Positions 43,777 to 51,310 of a stretch of DNA of 64,000 nt are shown in pieces (position 1 is the first letter of the stretch; each line of letters begins with the position of its first letter). Made by a program: the position numbers and the translations under genes. The notes beneath the pieces were generated by a model that ran no database searches, had not been told where the DNA came from, and was given only the letters and a program-made list of their open reading frames with translations. Origin of the DNA: Oscillospiraceae bacterium MB24-C1 (GTDB lineage Bacteria; Bacillota; Clostridia; Oscillospirales; Ruminococcaceae); the NCBI GenBank assembly GCA_030913685.1, contig CP133187.1, positions 558,001 through 622,000 of the forward strand, written 5' to 3'.

Positions 43777-45627
43777 ATGATAAGCAACAAGATAATAGCA
43801 TCTGCGCTGGCTGTTTCAATGGCTTTAAGCTCAATGGCAGTATTTTCAGGCTGTGCTACGACAAAAGAATCGGCTACACTTGGCTATAAAACTGGAACTT
43901 ACACAGCTTCAGCAGAGGGAAATAATGGCGATGTTAATGTAGAAGTTATCTTTACAGACAACAACATATCATCTGTAAACGTGGTTTCTCATGCAGAAAC
44001 ACCTGGTATTTCAGACCCTGCAATAAGCAGAATACCAAGTGCAATTGTAGAAGGTCAGACATTGGCTGTTGATAGTGTATCTGGCGCTACTGTTACTTCA
44101 AATGCAATACTTAGCGCTGTTGAAAAATGCGCAATAGAAGCTGGCGCTGATGTGACAAAACTAAAGGAAAAAACACAAAATACTAAAACTAGTGATATTG
44201 TAGAAGAACTATCCACAGATATTGTTGTGGTTGGTGCTGGCGGCGGCGGTATAGTTGCTGCTATTCAAGCCAGCACACTTGGTAAGGATGTAATCGTTCT
44301 TGAGAAGTTGGCTACCGTTGGTGGAACCAGTGCACATACTGAAGGCATGTTTGCCGTAGATTCCCCACTTCAACAAGAGGCTAATGTCTCTATCACAAGT
44401 GCAGAAGCTCTAAAAAAAGTAATGGCTTATCATCACTGGAAAGCAGACCCTGTATTAACCAAGACTTTTTTTGATAAATCTGGTGAAACAATTTCGTGGC
44501 TTATGGATCTTGGTGTCAAATTTACGGCTGTTGAGACCCTTGGTCCTTCCCTTCAAACCTGGCATGTATTTGAAGGCCTTGGTGAACAGTACATAAAAAC
44601 CTTATATGATATCGCACAAGACAATGGCGTAAAATTCTATCTTGAAACACCTGCTACGGAATTAATTACTGAAGATAACATGATAACAGGCGTGAAAGCT
44701 CAAAAAGCGGATGGTGCAATCGTCAATATAAAAGCAAAAGCTGTAATCTTGGCAACAGGTGGTTTCGCTGACAGCGAAGAAATGATAAACAAGTACACAG
44801 ACTTTAACTACGAAGATATCATGGCGATTGGTTCACCACAAAGAACAGGTGATGGCATCTCAATGGGTATTAATGTAGGCGCCGATACAGTTGGCATGTC
44901 TACAGTAATGATGTGCGGTGGTGTTCTTAGGAGCTTGTCGGTATACTCTCAGCTTAACGCTGCAGCAGGTCGTCAGCCTTTCCTCTGGGTAAATGAAAAA
45001 GCAAAACGTTTTGCGGACGAATCAATTGTTTTTGATTTTTCTTTCTCAGGAAATGCAATGAGCCAGCAACAGGAGGTATTCAATGTGATGGATACCGCAG
45101 CACTTGAATATATCAGGGATAAAGGCTGCTTCTTTGGGAGAGGCAAGTTTGTACCTACAGGTTCAAAGCTTACAAAGGTATTTGAAGAGCTCGAACATGA
45201 AATTAGTATTGGTAATCCCGATATTTTTGTAGCCGATTCTTACGAAGAGTTGGCACAAAAAATGGGGGTAGATCCTAAGGCATTTACAGAGACCGTCACC
45301 CAGTATAACGAGTATGCCACGAGCGGAGTAGATGAGGACTTTGGAAAACCTGATAAATTCCTGCTCCCCGTAACGAAGGGGCCTTACTATGCATTTAAGC
45401 TTACAAAAGTATATTACTGCACAGTTGGTGGACTAAAAGTTACACCCAGTGCAGAAGTTTTGGGAACAGATGGAAATGTCATCCGCGGATTATATGCTGC
45501 TGGTTGCGATGCTGGTGGCTTGTACGGCGACTCTTATGATGTTGGCATCGCGGCAGGTTCTCAAGAGGGATGGACGGTAAACTCTGGACGTATAGCCGCA
45601 CAGCATGCAGTAGAAAACTTATTTTGA
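43777..45627 (+). CDS. Flavinylated lipoprotein reductase (FMN-bind + FAD_binding_2)
   Basis: 616 residues from ATG 43777 (CAGGAGGG upstream). Lipoprotein signal ends in AVFSGC. An FMN-binding domain (about 30-125) holds DSVSGATVTS, the SGAT motif where ApbE-type enzymes attach FMN to Thr. A FAD_binding_2/fumarate-reductase-like domain follows (VVGAGGGGIVAAIQAS near 150, and C-terminal GLYAAGCDAGGLYG). It fits surface-anchored reductases that use small metabolites as electron acceptors; no cytochrome domain is present. The substrate cannot be predicted. LysR gene upstream. Confidence 0.85.
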   Translation: MISNKIIASALAVSMALSSMAVFSGCATTKESATLGYKTGTYTASAEGNNGDVNVEVIFTDNNISSVNVVSHAETPGISDPAISRIPSAIVEGQTLAVDSVSGATVTSNAILSAVEKCAIEAGADVTKLKEKTQNTKTSDIVEELSTDIVVVGAGGGGIVAAIQASTLGKDVIVLEKLATVGGTSAHTEGMFAVDSPLQQEANVSITSAEALKKVMAYHHWKADPVLTKTFFDKSGETISWLMDLGVKFTAVETLGPSLQTWHVFEGLGEQYIKTLYDIAQDNGVKFYLETPATELITEDNMITGVKAQKADGAIVNIKAKAVILATGGFADSEEMINKYTDFNYEDIMAIGSPQRTGDGISMGINVGADTVGMSTVMMCGGVLRSLSVYSQLNAAAGRQPFLWVNEKAKRFADESIVFDFSFSGNAMSQQQEVFNVMDTAALEYIRDKGCFFGRGKFVPTGSKLTKVFEELEHEISIGNPDIFVADSYEELAQKMGVDPKAFTETVTQYNEYATSGVDEDFGKPDKFLLPVTKGPYYAFKLTKVYYCTVGGLKVTPSAEVLGTDGNVIRGLYAAGCDAGGLYGDSYDVGIAAGSQEGWTVNSGRIAAQHAVENLF

Positions 45628-45838
45628 TCAAGCCATTGGACAAAAATAAAAAACACTAAAAACACAGAGCAAAGCCGCAGAAACAAGCCGTTTCTGTGGC
45701 TTTGTAGTTGAGAAATCTTATCTCTTAGATGATGCAATAATATAAGATTTCTTCTATTTTTGTGACCTTCTAGCGAACTACTTATAATACTTAACAGCAT
45801 CTATCACAAACGCAAAACGCAATGAGGTGCGAAGCGCC

Positions 45839-45970
45839 GACTTCGGACCAACTTAGCCCGAAGTCTCTGGGTTCGGAGAATACACTCCCCAACAAGCAAG
45901 TTTTGAGATTTTCCCGCAAGGGAAAATCTCAAAAGTGTGCAAGTGCCAATACACTTGCCCTGCTTGCAGG
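45839..45970. repeat. Cluster of inverted repeats, oriT-like
   Basis: Four dyads in 132 bp: GACTTCGG/CCGAAGTC (45839-45865); a perfect 15-bp TTTTGAGATTTTCCC/GGGAAAATCTCAAAA with a GCAA loop (45901-45934); GCAAGTG/CACTTGC with loop CCAATA (45939-45958); CCTGC/GCAGG (45959-45970). The density resembles a transfer origin or a relic of one, but no relaxase gene is nearby. Confidence 0.45.
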
Positions 45971-46003
45971 TTAGCGGAATAATGGAAATCGTGCATATTT
46001 AAC

Positions 46004-46032
46004 TTGAACAGCACATCATAATCATGTATAAT
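46004..46032 (+). promoter_or_regulatory. Promoter of methyltransferase leader
   Basis: -35 TTGAAC (46004-46009), -10 TATAAT (46027-46032), 17-bp spacer. Transcription would start near 46039, giving a leader of about 245 nt. Confidence 0.7.
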
Positions 46033-46100
46033 ATAATTATAATTATGTAAAGGGGTTGGTTCAGTCCGGCGCACTTGATATTACAGAATCAGTAATATAA

Positions 46101-46160
46101 GTGAAACGTGGAAACCAAATAATCATTAGTTTCATAAGAACAAGGAAACCTGTTGGTTAG
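46101..46160 (+). CDS. Possible first leader ORF (19 aa)
   Basis: GTG 46101 to TAG 46160 encodes a short basic peptide (Arg/Lys/Ile). No clear ribosome site. Listed because it lies in the attenuator leader; weak on its own. Confidence 0.2.
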   Translation: MKRGNQIIISFIRTRKPVG

Positions 46161-46168
46161 TACAGGCT

Positions 46169-46225
46169 ATGTTTTTATGTCTTGAAATGATTATTTTTGT
46201 TTTCCACAGAGTAGCTAACCTTTAG
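46169..46225 (+). CDS. Leader peptide ORF (18 aa) in attenuator
   Basis: ATG 46169 to TAG 46223-46225, reading MFLCLEMIIFVFHRVANL. Its codons 11-14 cover the first attenuator segment and its stop abuts the second. The ribosome site is weak (CAGG close by). Position rather than sequence makes it a candidate for ribosome-mediated control of the downstream methyltransferase. Confidence 0.4.
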   Translation: MFLCLEMIIFVFHRVANL

Positions 46226-46262
46226 GCTGTGGAAAAATTCCACAGCTTTTTTTGTTGTGGAA
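46200..46262 (+). promoter_or_regulatory. Four-segment transcription attenuator
   Basis: Segment 1 TTTTCCACAG (46200-46209), 2 GCTGTGGAAAA (46226-46236), 3 TTCCACAGC (46238-46246), 4 TGTGGAA (46256-46262). Segments 2:3 form a 9-bp terminator stem followed by seven T (46247-46253). Segments 1:2 form a 10-bp perfect antiterminator, and 3:4 can pair. Choice of pairing should depend on ribosomes in the leader ORF. Confidence 0.65.
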
Positions 46263-46283
46263 ATTTTATAAAGAAAGGTAGAA

Positions 46284-47123
46284 ATGATAATGATTAAAGC
46301 AGTAAAACCGTACCTAAAAAAACCAGTCCTCTTTGAAAAAAGCAAAGCAAAATTTTGGAACGACCCACATATTTCGCAAAGTATGCTAAAAGCACACTTA
46401 AATCCTGATTTTGAATCCGCAACCCGCAGATTGAGTTTTGTAGAACAATCTGCTAATTGGATTTCAGACACCCTACCCCCCTCATCCTATAAAAGGCTTT
46501 TGGATTTAGGCTGTGGCCCCGGTATCTATGCAGAGCTGTTTCATGCAAAAGGTTATCAAGTTACCGGCTTCGATATTTCAGAAAACTCAATACAGTATGC
46601 AGAGAAAATCGCCAGAGAAAAGGCGTTGAACATCGCATACCAAAAAGGTGATTATATTCAATCTCCAATTGAGGGAAGCTATGATTTGATAACGATGATC
46701 TATTGTGATTTGGGCGTTTTATCGCATACAGAACGCAAATCCTTGTTGCGAAAGGTTTACAATGCACTATCTCCAACCGGATGTTTTCTATTTGATGTTT
46801 TTACTCCTTCCGAATATGAAAATCAACCGGAATATAAGACTTGGAGTTACGAAGAAGGCGGTTTTTGGAAAGCAGCTCCATATATCTTGTTACAACAGCT
46901 TTACCGTTATGACCATGACAATACATTTCTTCGTCAGTATATTGTTGTAACAGACAGCGAAACAACTTGTTATAACAACTGGGAGCATACTTTTGAGATT
47001 GAGGAATTAAGAACAGAATTGCAGGAGGCAGGTTTCCATAATTTACAATTTTACGGAAATGTAGCCGGCGCAGAATATAAACACGGAAATAAAACTATAT
47101 GTGTCGTGGCAAAAAATAACTGA
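46284..47123 (+). CDS. SAM-dependent methyltransferase under attenuation
   Basis: 279 residues. Class I Rossmann methyltransferase: motif I LLDLGCGPGIYAELFHAKG near residue 72, then VTGFDIS and DLITMIYCDLGVLSH. UbiE/Tellurite-type small-molecule methyltransferase fold rather than an Erm-type rRNA methylase by sequence pattern, though neither target is certain. AAAGG precedes ATG 46284. It sits behind the attenuator, whose style is typical of inducible antibiotic resistance genes. Codon and base use is AT-rich, consistent with transfer. Confidence 0.75.
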   Translation: MIMIKAVKPYLKKPVLFEKSKAKFWNDPHISQSMLKAHLNPDFESATRRLSFVEQSANWISDTLPPSSYKRLLDLGCGPGIYAELFHAKGYQVTGFDISENSIQYAEKIAREKALNIAYQKGDYIQSPIEGSYDLITMIYCDLGVLSHTERKSLLRKVYNALSPTGCFLFDVFTPSEYENQPEYKTWSYEEGGFWKAAPYILLQQLYRYDHDNTFLRQYIVVTDSETTCYNNWEHTFEIEELRTELQEAGFHNLQFYGNVAGAEYKHGNKTICVVAKNN

Positions 47124-47544
47124 AACTGACTTCTTTACATAAATGATGTCGGGCCGACTTAACCCAAAAGTGCAAAACAGAAAGACTGTTCCCAACAGCA
47201 TCAACTGCGGAGATACAGCCTCCTTTACCTTTATGCCATCTACGGCCCCAGGAGCATAAATGCCGTCTTCAAAAAGAAATAGAAAAGTATCTTCATTCGC
47301 CAGCCGGAGGAATCGTCCTCCGGCTTTTGTTTTGACTAATAACCTGTTATTTAGCGGCTCTACATGGGTATTCAATTGCCGTTTTCAACAAGAGATAAGC
47401 TACCAGCCGGAGATTAACTCTCCGGCTGGTAGCTTTGCTAATGAACTACTATCTGCTTCCCTGAAAAGGTTCAGAGAAATGCGTAAGCGTCAATTCTTGA
47501 ACTTGCGTACGCCACATATCGGCTATTGTAGCATTTTTTTCGTT
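47124..47544. other. Intergenic region with two related hairpins
   Basis: Holds AGCCGGAGG/CCTCCGGCT (47302-47325, followed by TTTTG) and a 15-bp perfect GCTACCAGCCGGAGA/TCTCCGGCTGGTAGC stem (47399-47433). The first looks like a terminator for the methyltransferase. Frames crossing this region have no ribosome sites. Confidence 0.6.
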
Positions 47545-48108
47545 TTATCTATCGCTACATAACCCTTGCGCGATCGCACTTAAATTCGGTTTAACTACAT
47601 TTAGAAATTCAAATTTTCCGTCAAAATCTATACCTTTTACCACCATTTTATATTCACAACATCCTGGACATGTTCGGTCGCAGAAAGTAACAGTAAACGG
47701 TTCAGAAATCTCTACCTCAAGCTCATTTTCTGTTTCAAATTCTTTGACATAGTACCAGTTCTGAACACACTCTTTTTTGCCATTACAAATTCTTTCCAAC
47801 TCAAATAATAGCTTAACTTCAATTTCATCATCACCATTATCATTGCTTTCCGCTTCAAAGCAAATAAGACTTGAAAACTCAATCTTTACTATTGGTCTGC
47901 ATAAGTCAGTAGTATCTATTACTAATCTATCTAAATCAAAACATTGCTGTGGCTCAACATAGTCATCATCTATTGCAAAGATTGCAGGTTCAGGGTTAAA
48001 CCCACACTCTAATAGTACTTTTCTGGCTTTGTCACAGCAATCCTTATCTTTATTCTTGTTTTTTGGGAAACTGTAAGCATTATAACATTCAGCATTATAT
48101 CTTTCCAT
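47545..48108 (-). CDS. DUF4489-like Cys-rich protein
   Basis: 187 residues from ATG 48108 (AAAGGAGTGA upstream; earlier in-frame starts lack one). Beta-rich, acidic, with CCDKARKVLLECGFNPE near the start and CDRTCPGCCEYKMVVKG near the end. The pattern of strands (VIDTTDLCRPIVKIEFSS) resembles the clostridial DUF4489 family; assignment is from memory of the family and moderate. No signal peptide. Divergent from the Cys-rich peptide gene. Possibly spore-surface associated. Confidence 0.6.
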   Translation of the reverse strand: MERYNAECYNAYSFPKNKNKDKDCCDKARKVLLECGFNPEPAIFAIDDDYVEPQQCFDLDRLVIDTTDLCRPIVKIEFSSLICFEAESNDNGDDEIEVKLLFELERICNGKKECVQNWYYVKEFETENELEVEISEPFTVTFCDRTCPGCCEYKMVVKGIDFDGKFEFLNVVKPNLSAIAQGLCSDR

Positions 48109-48293
48109 TATAATCACTCCTTTGTTAATAGAGAAGCGAGCGCTTTCCGTTAACATTTTATGAGTGTAAACAAAAATAAGTTCATTAGTAGAAATCAACC
48201 AGTCTCCCTGCGTCACCCTTTCCTGCTATCTGAATAGGATGTAGTACAACGGCAAAGCACAGGGGTACATACTCAAGAAAGGAGGCGTATCTT

Positions 48294-48392
48294 ATGTGGT
48301 GTCAAAACAATTTCCGTTGTTTCCGGTGTGACTGGGTTTGGAATGGTCGCTGCTGGCGCTGCCAGTGCGGGCCTATTTGTAATTTAGATTAA
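48294..48392 (+). CDS. Small Cys/Trp-rich peptide (32 aa)
   Basis: ATG 48294 to TAA 48390-48392, with a strong AAAGGAGG 8 nt upstream and a terminator 34 nt after the stop. The peptide has seven Cys in 32 residues, in an RCFRC...RCWRCQC arrangement, plus four Trp and several Arg. No leader-type signal. A metal-binding, spore-coat or disulphide-linked role is possible; a modified peptide precursor is less likely because no maturation enzyme is adjacent. Too short for most gene finders. Confidence 0.6.
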   Translation: MWCQNNFRCFRCDWVWNGRCWRCQCGPICNLD

Positions 48393-48425
48393 ATTATATA
48401 AGACATTCTGCTTTTATCTATATTG

Positions 48426-48457
48426 ACGGAGCACCTATTTTATGGTGCTCCGTTTGC
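48426..48457 (+). terminator. Terminator after Cys-rich peptide gene
   Basis: ACGGAGCACC pairs with GGTGCTCCGT around a 8-nt loop, followed by TTTGC. Confidence 0.8.
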
Positions 48458-48567
48458 ATGGAGCCAGTATTAACACACATTCCCGTTTCGCTACTAAATT
48501 ACAATTTGACGGCCTATTAAAGATATTGCCATGCTTTTTAAATTGCGGTAGAATTATCCTATAGCAT

Positions 48568-48849
48568 TTGAGCGACTACTATTATTGCTGGTGGTATCGG
48601 TGTTGTTTAAAACTTCCAAGGCCCCCTGGCCCTTGGACAGACAATGGTCCATTGGAAGATGATGTATCAATGGCAATTTTTGTATCAGGTGAAATTTATA
48701 TTGTAAAGTCTGAACATACTTCTTACGAATATTTGTTATTGGAGAAATTATTAAAATTGGATTATAAAGCTATAATTGAATCATCTTCTAGCACTAACAA
48801 CGCCGAATTTATTATATTTAAAAAACAAACCAACTGCGCGTTATGTTAA
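48568..48849 (+). CDS. Hypothetical protein, uncertain start
   Basis: Open frame of up to 93 residues. The last 59 residues (from ATG 48670: MAIFVSGEIYIVKSEHTSYE onward) look like a real protein end with a C-terminal NCALC, but no good ribosome site precedes any start. The first codons overlap the 27-bp direct repeat in another frame. Could be a fragment of a longer gene. Confidence 0.3.
   Translation: MSDYYYCWWYRCCLKLPRPPGPWTDNGPLEDDVSMAIFVSGEIYIVKSEHTSYEYLLLEKLLKLDYKAIIESSSSTNNAEFIIFKKQTNCALC
48576..48602 (+). repeat. 27-bp direct repeat, copy 1
   Basis: Identical to 49625-49651. Read in one frame it encodes TTIIAGGIG, as in the small membrane protein at 49603, but a stop soon follows, so this copy is a remnant of a paralogue. 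Confidence 0.7.
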
Positions 48850-48917
48850 ATTGAACTGCTCACTATGGTACAAAAAGTAATTATGTCACATTTAAAAACT
48901 GTATTTGGGAGATTGTT

Positions 48918-49535
48918 GTGAATAAGAAATTATTTGTGTCATTTCTATTATTACTCTTGTGTGCATGTTCTCAGAGTAATAAAAATAAAGAGTGTCTGTC
49001 TAATCAGTATGTCGATATTCTAAAAAGCGGAAATTATTATATGAGCTACATGGATTCTAGTATTGCCTATGATCATACACCAGTGTTTATGGAAAGGGCT
49101 CAAAAAGGTACATTAAGTGCTGTAAGATATGAAATGCAAGGGGATGTTCTCTCGTCAATAGCCGATAATAAAATAATTACTATTATTTGCAACGGAGAAG
49201 TTTTAGCAGAGTTGCCCATGCAGGAATATACGGATAAAACAGGTTTAAAATCCTGCGCACTTGATTTCAGCGACCTTACTTTCAGCGGAGTTTTCGGCGA
49301 AAAAACAATTGATGGGGTTGAATACTATTTTGAAACCTTTGAATACCGCGTTAAGGATAAAACGGCTACAATCGATTTTATGTATTCTAATGATCACTTG
49401 CAAGGAATTGTATTGTATGAGTCCGGGGGGCTGTTTAAAGACCCGACCATTAGCAACACTTATCCAGAGGACTTATTTGTGATTCCGGAGGCCCATGCAA
49501 ATTACCAGGATTCCTCGTCGGCTCCGGCTCAATGA
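48918..49535 (+). CDS. Small lipoprotein
   Basis: 205 residues. Start GTG 48918 with GGGAG upstream. Signal peptide ends LLLLCAC at residues 12-17 with the lipobox Cys. The rest is a compact alpha/beta domain with EYYFETFEYRVKDKTATIDFMY, no known family recognised. Located in the small-protein cluster between the two copies of the 27-bp repeat. Confidence 0.7.
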   Translation: MNKKLFVSFLLLLLCACSQSNKNKECLSNQYVDILKSGNYYMSYMDSSIAYDHTPVFMERAQKGTLSAVRYEMQGDVLSSIADNKIITIICNGEVLAELPMQEYTDKTGLKSCALDFSDLTFSGVFGEKTIDGVEYYFETFEYRVKDKTATIDFMYSNDHLQGIVLYESGGLFKDPTISNTYPEDLFVIPEAHANYQDSSSAPAQ

Positions 49536-49602
49536 TCGTTCACTATGTTATAGACAGGGATGCTTCAGCGTCCATTATTTATATAACAAGGGGGTTCAAA
49601 TC

Positions 49603-49791
49603 ATGATTGTATTAGCTATCATTTCTACTATTATTGCTGGTGGTATCGGTGCATTTTTAGAGCCAATTTCTTTTGCAGTTTCACTACCTATTGCAGTTAT
49701 GGGTGGATTTATATTAAAGGCTATAAAAGATAAAAATCTGAAAATAGCAACGATACAAAATGAGCAAACTAGACAATTCAAATGCCGCTAG
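49603..49791 (+). CDS. Small membrane protein (62 aa)
   Basis: ATG 49603 with AAGGGGG 8 nt upstream. Two hydrophobic helices (about 2-17 and 22-41) joined by a short LEPIS turn, then a basic, polar tail. Contains repeat copy 2 within its first helix. No homologue recognised; similar two-helix small proteins include holins and toxin-like peptides, so a toxic or membrane-permeabilising role cannot be excluded. Confidence 0.55.
   Translation: MIVLAIISTIIAGGIGAFLEPISFAVSLPIAVMGGFILKAIKDKNLKIATIQNEQTRQFKCR
49625..49651 (+). repeat. 27-bp direct repeat, copy 2
   Basis: Identical to 48576-48602, inside the first helix codons of the 62-residue membrane protein. Confidence 0.7.
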
Positions 49792-49826
49792 CTGTAAGTG
49801 AAGCTAGTGGCATTTGAATTTTTAAT
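49780..49826 (+). terminator. Terminator after small membrane protein
   Basis: CAAATGCC-CTAGC pairs with GCTAG-GGCATTTG, then AATTTTTA. It overlaps the stop codon. Confidence 0.75.
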
Positions 49827-49845
49827 TTAATGGTTTATCATTTTC

Positions 49846-51159
49846 TTATGTTTTTAAAATCGGGAATGGCTTTCCATCTACTACTTCAGGTATGCTTACC
49901 CCCAAAAGCAGCGCCAATGTAGGATAAATTGACATCATGTCCCCGCTTATCAGGCGCTCACTGGGCAAAATATCAGGACCAAAGGCGATTAAAGGTGGCT
50001 TATTCCCCTTTGCGGGATGATGTCCGTGCATTGCCCGGTAAAACTTATATTCGGAAGATCCAAACGGAATAATAAGCGAATCGGTAAGACTGTTTTGAAA
50101 AAGCGTTCCCAAGGTACCCTCTAGAACAAAAGAAAAATCACCTTTCAGATGTTCTTCCCTTTCAACTTCATCAGCTTTATAAACGCGCTCGATATATTGT
50201 GGATATCGCATCTGAATATCAAGAAGCGCAGCGTATACTTTTTGCTCTAATTGTTGATCATCGGAGTTGGCCAGCATGATTTGCGTGGAGAAGCCCGCTG
50301 AAAAACTGTAAGCGTCGAAGCTCTCGGCTTTTCCGCAGGCATCTATACGGATGAATCCCATATCTTTTAGCAGGACATTCAAATTAAACACGGTATCAAT
50401 ATCAATCTGTCCATGATCACCAAGAATGATAAAATTAGTTTCTTCAAAGGTACCAGCTTCCCGTGTCGCCTGAATAAAGCGTTCGGCGATAATGTCTAGT
50501 TGTTTGAGGCAATTGTTTACCTCTCTACCCTGATCACCGTACAAATGCCGAATATGATCCAAATGCACAAGATGACACAACAGCAGATTAGGTTTTTGCT
50601 TTTTCAGAATATCCAGCGCAATTTCAACCCCATAATAGACCATATCTTCATTATTAGACCAGTCGTAATGCGCAATATATCTGTCATAATAGTCTCGCAT
50701 TGCCAAAGGGGAAGAAGCCTTTGCATAAACTTCTTTCGCTTTTTGTTCGCTTCCCCGTACAGGCCATATTTCCGGAATATTATATCCTCGATTGTCCCCC
50801 GCTGTAACGGGCCATAAAACCGTCGCTACATTACCCCCCTGTTCCCATACGGTATCCACCAGCGTTTTAACTTTGATATTCTCTTTTTCCCAGTACCAAT
50901 CTGAGCCCATAATGCTCCAATCAGGATCTTTGGGGTCTATGGAAGCCTTTTGATTGTGAGAAATACCGTGCTTATCAGGGTGTACGCCCGTGATAATGGT
51001 GGTATGGATAGGGTAGGTTAGCGTTGGGTAGATTTCTCTGATATGATTTACAACTGATGCTTTTTTAAGAATTTGCGAAAAATAAGGCAACCTTGAAAGT
51101 TGCTCCAAATCATTCGTTTGCAAAGCGTCAAAAGACAGTACAACCAGTTTATTGGCCAT
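49846..51159 (-). CDS. Alkaline phosphatase-superfamily phosphodiesterase (NPP-like)
   Basis: 437 residues from ATG 51159 (GGAG 5 nt upstream). Two-metal NPP core: VLSFDALQ (first Asp), TLTYPIHTTIITGVHPDKHGI (nucleophile Thr), HLDHIRHLYG and GDHGQID (metal Asp/His). It resembles ectonucleotide pyrophosphatase/phosphodiesterases but has no signal peptide, so it should act in the cytoplasm on an imported substrate. Last gene of the ABC operon. Substrate likely a phosphodiester such as a glycerophosphodiester or nucleotide. Confidence 0.85.
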   Translation of the reverse strand: MANKLVVLSFDALQTNDLEQLSRLPYFSQILKKASVVNHIREIYPTLTYPIHTTIITGVHPDKHGISHNQKASIDPKDPDWSIMGSDWYWEKENIKVKTLVDTVWEQGGNVATVLWPVTAGDNRGYNIPEIWPVRGSEQKAKEVYAKASSPLAMRDYYDRYIAHYDWSNNEDMVYYGVEIALDILKKQKPNLLLCHLVHLDHIRHLYGDQGREVNNCLKQLDIIAERFIQATREAGTFEETNFIILGDHGQIDIDTVFNLNVLLKDMGFIRIDACGKAESFDAYSFSAGFSTQIMLANSDDQQLEQKVYAALLDIQMRYPQYIERVYKADEVEREEHLKGDFSFVLEGTLGTLFQNSLTDSLIIPFGSSEYKFYRAMHGHHPAKGNKPPLIAFGPDILPSERLISGDMMSIYPTLALLLGVSIPEVVDGKPFPILKT

Positions 51160-51310
51160 ATTTGCTCCATTCCGCCGCACAGTAACGGCATAATAATGAG
51201 ATAAAACCATTTCGGACGATAAGCTTCGCTCGATTGCTACAATGGTTTTCGTAGGGAGTTGGAAAAGTAAGCGAAATATTTATCGCTTCTTCTCCAGCTT
51301 TTTTAAATAA

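Larger units (their letters stand above)
45628..46168. other. Intergenic region with inverted-repeat array
   Basis: Contains the terminator of the reductase gene (AAAGCC-CAGAAA/TTTCTG-GGCTTT at 45671-45705), the inverted-repeat block at 45839-45970, and the promoter at 46004-46032. No convincing ORF. Confidence 0.6.

Noticed and set aside
47043-47375. 110-residue minus-strand ORF crossing the methyltransferase end and hairpin
   Set aside because: It overlaps the 3' end of the methyltransferase gene, has no ribosome site, and crosses the terminator hairpin.
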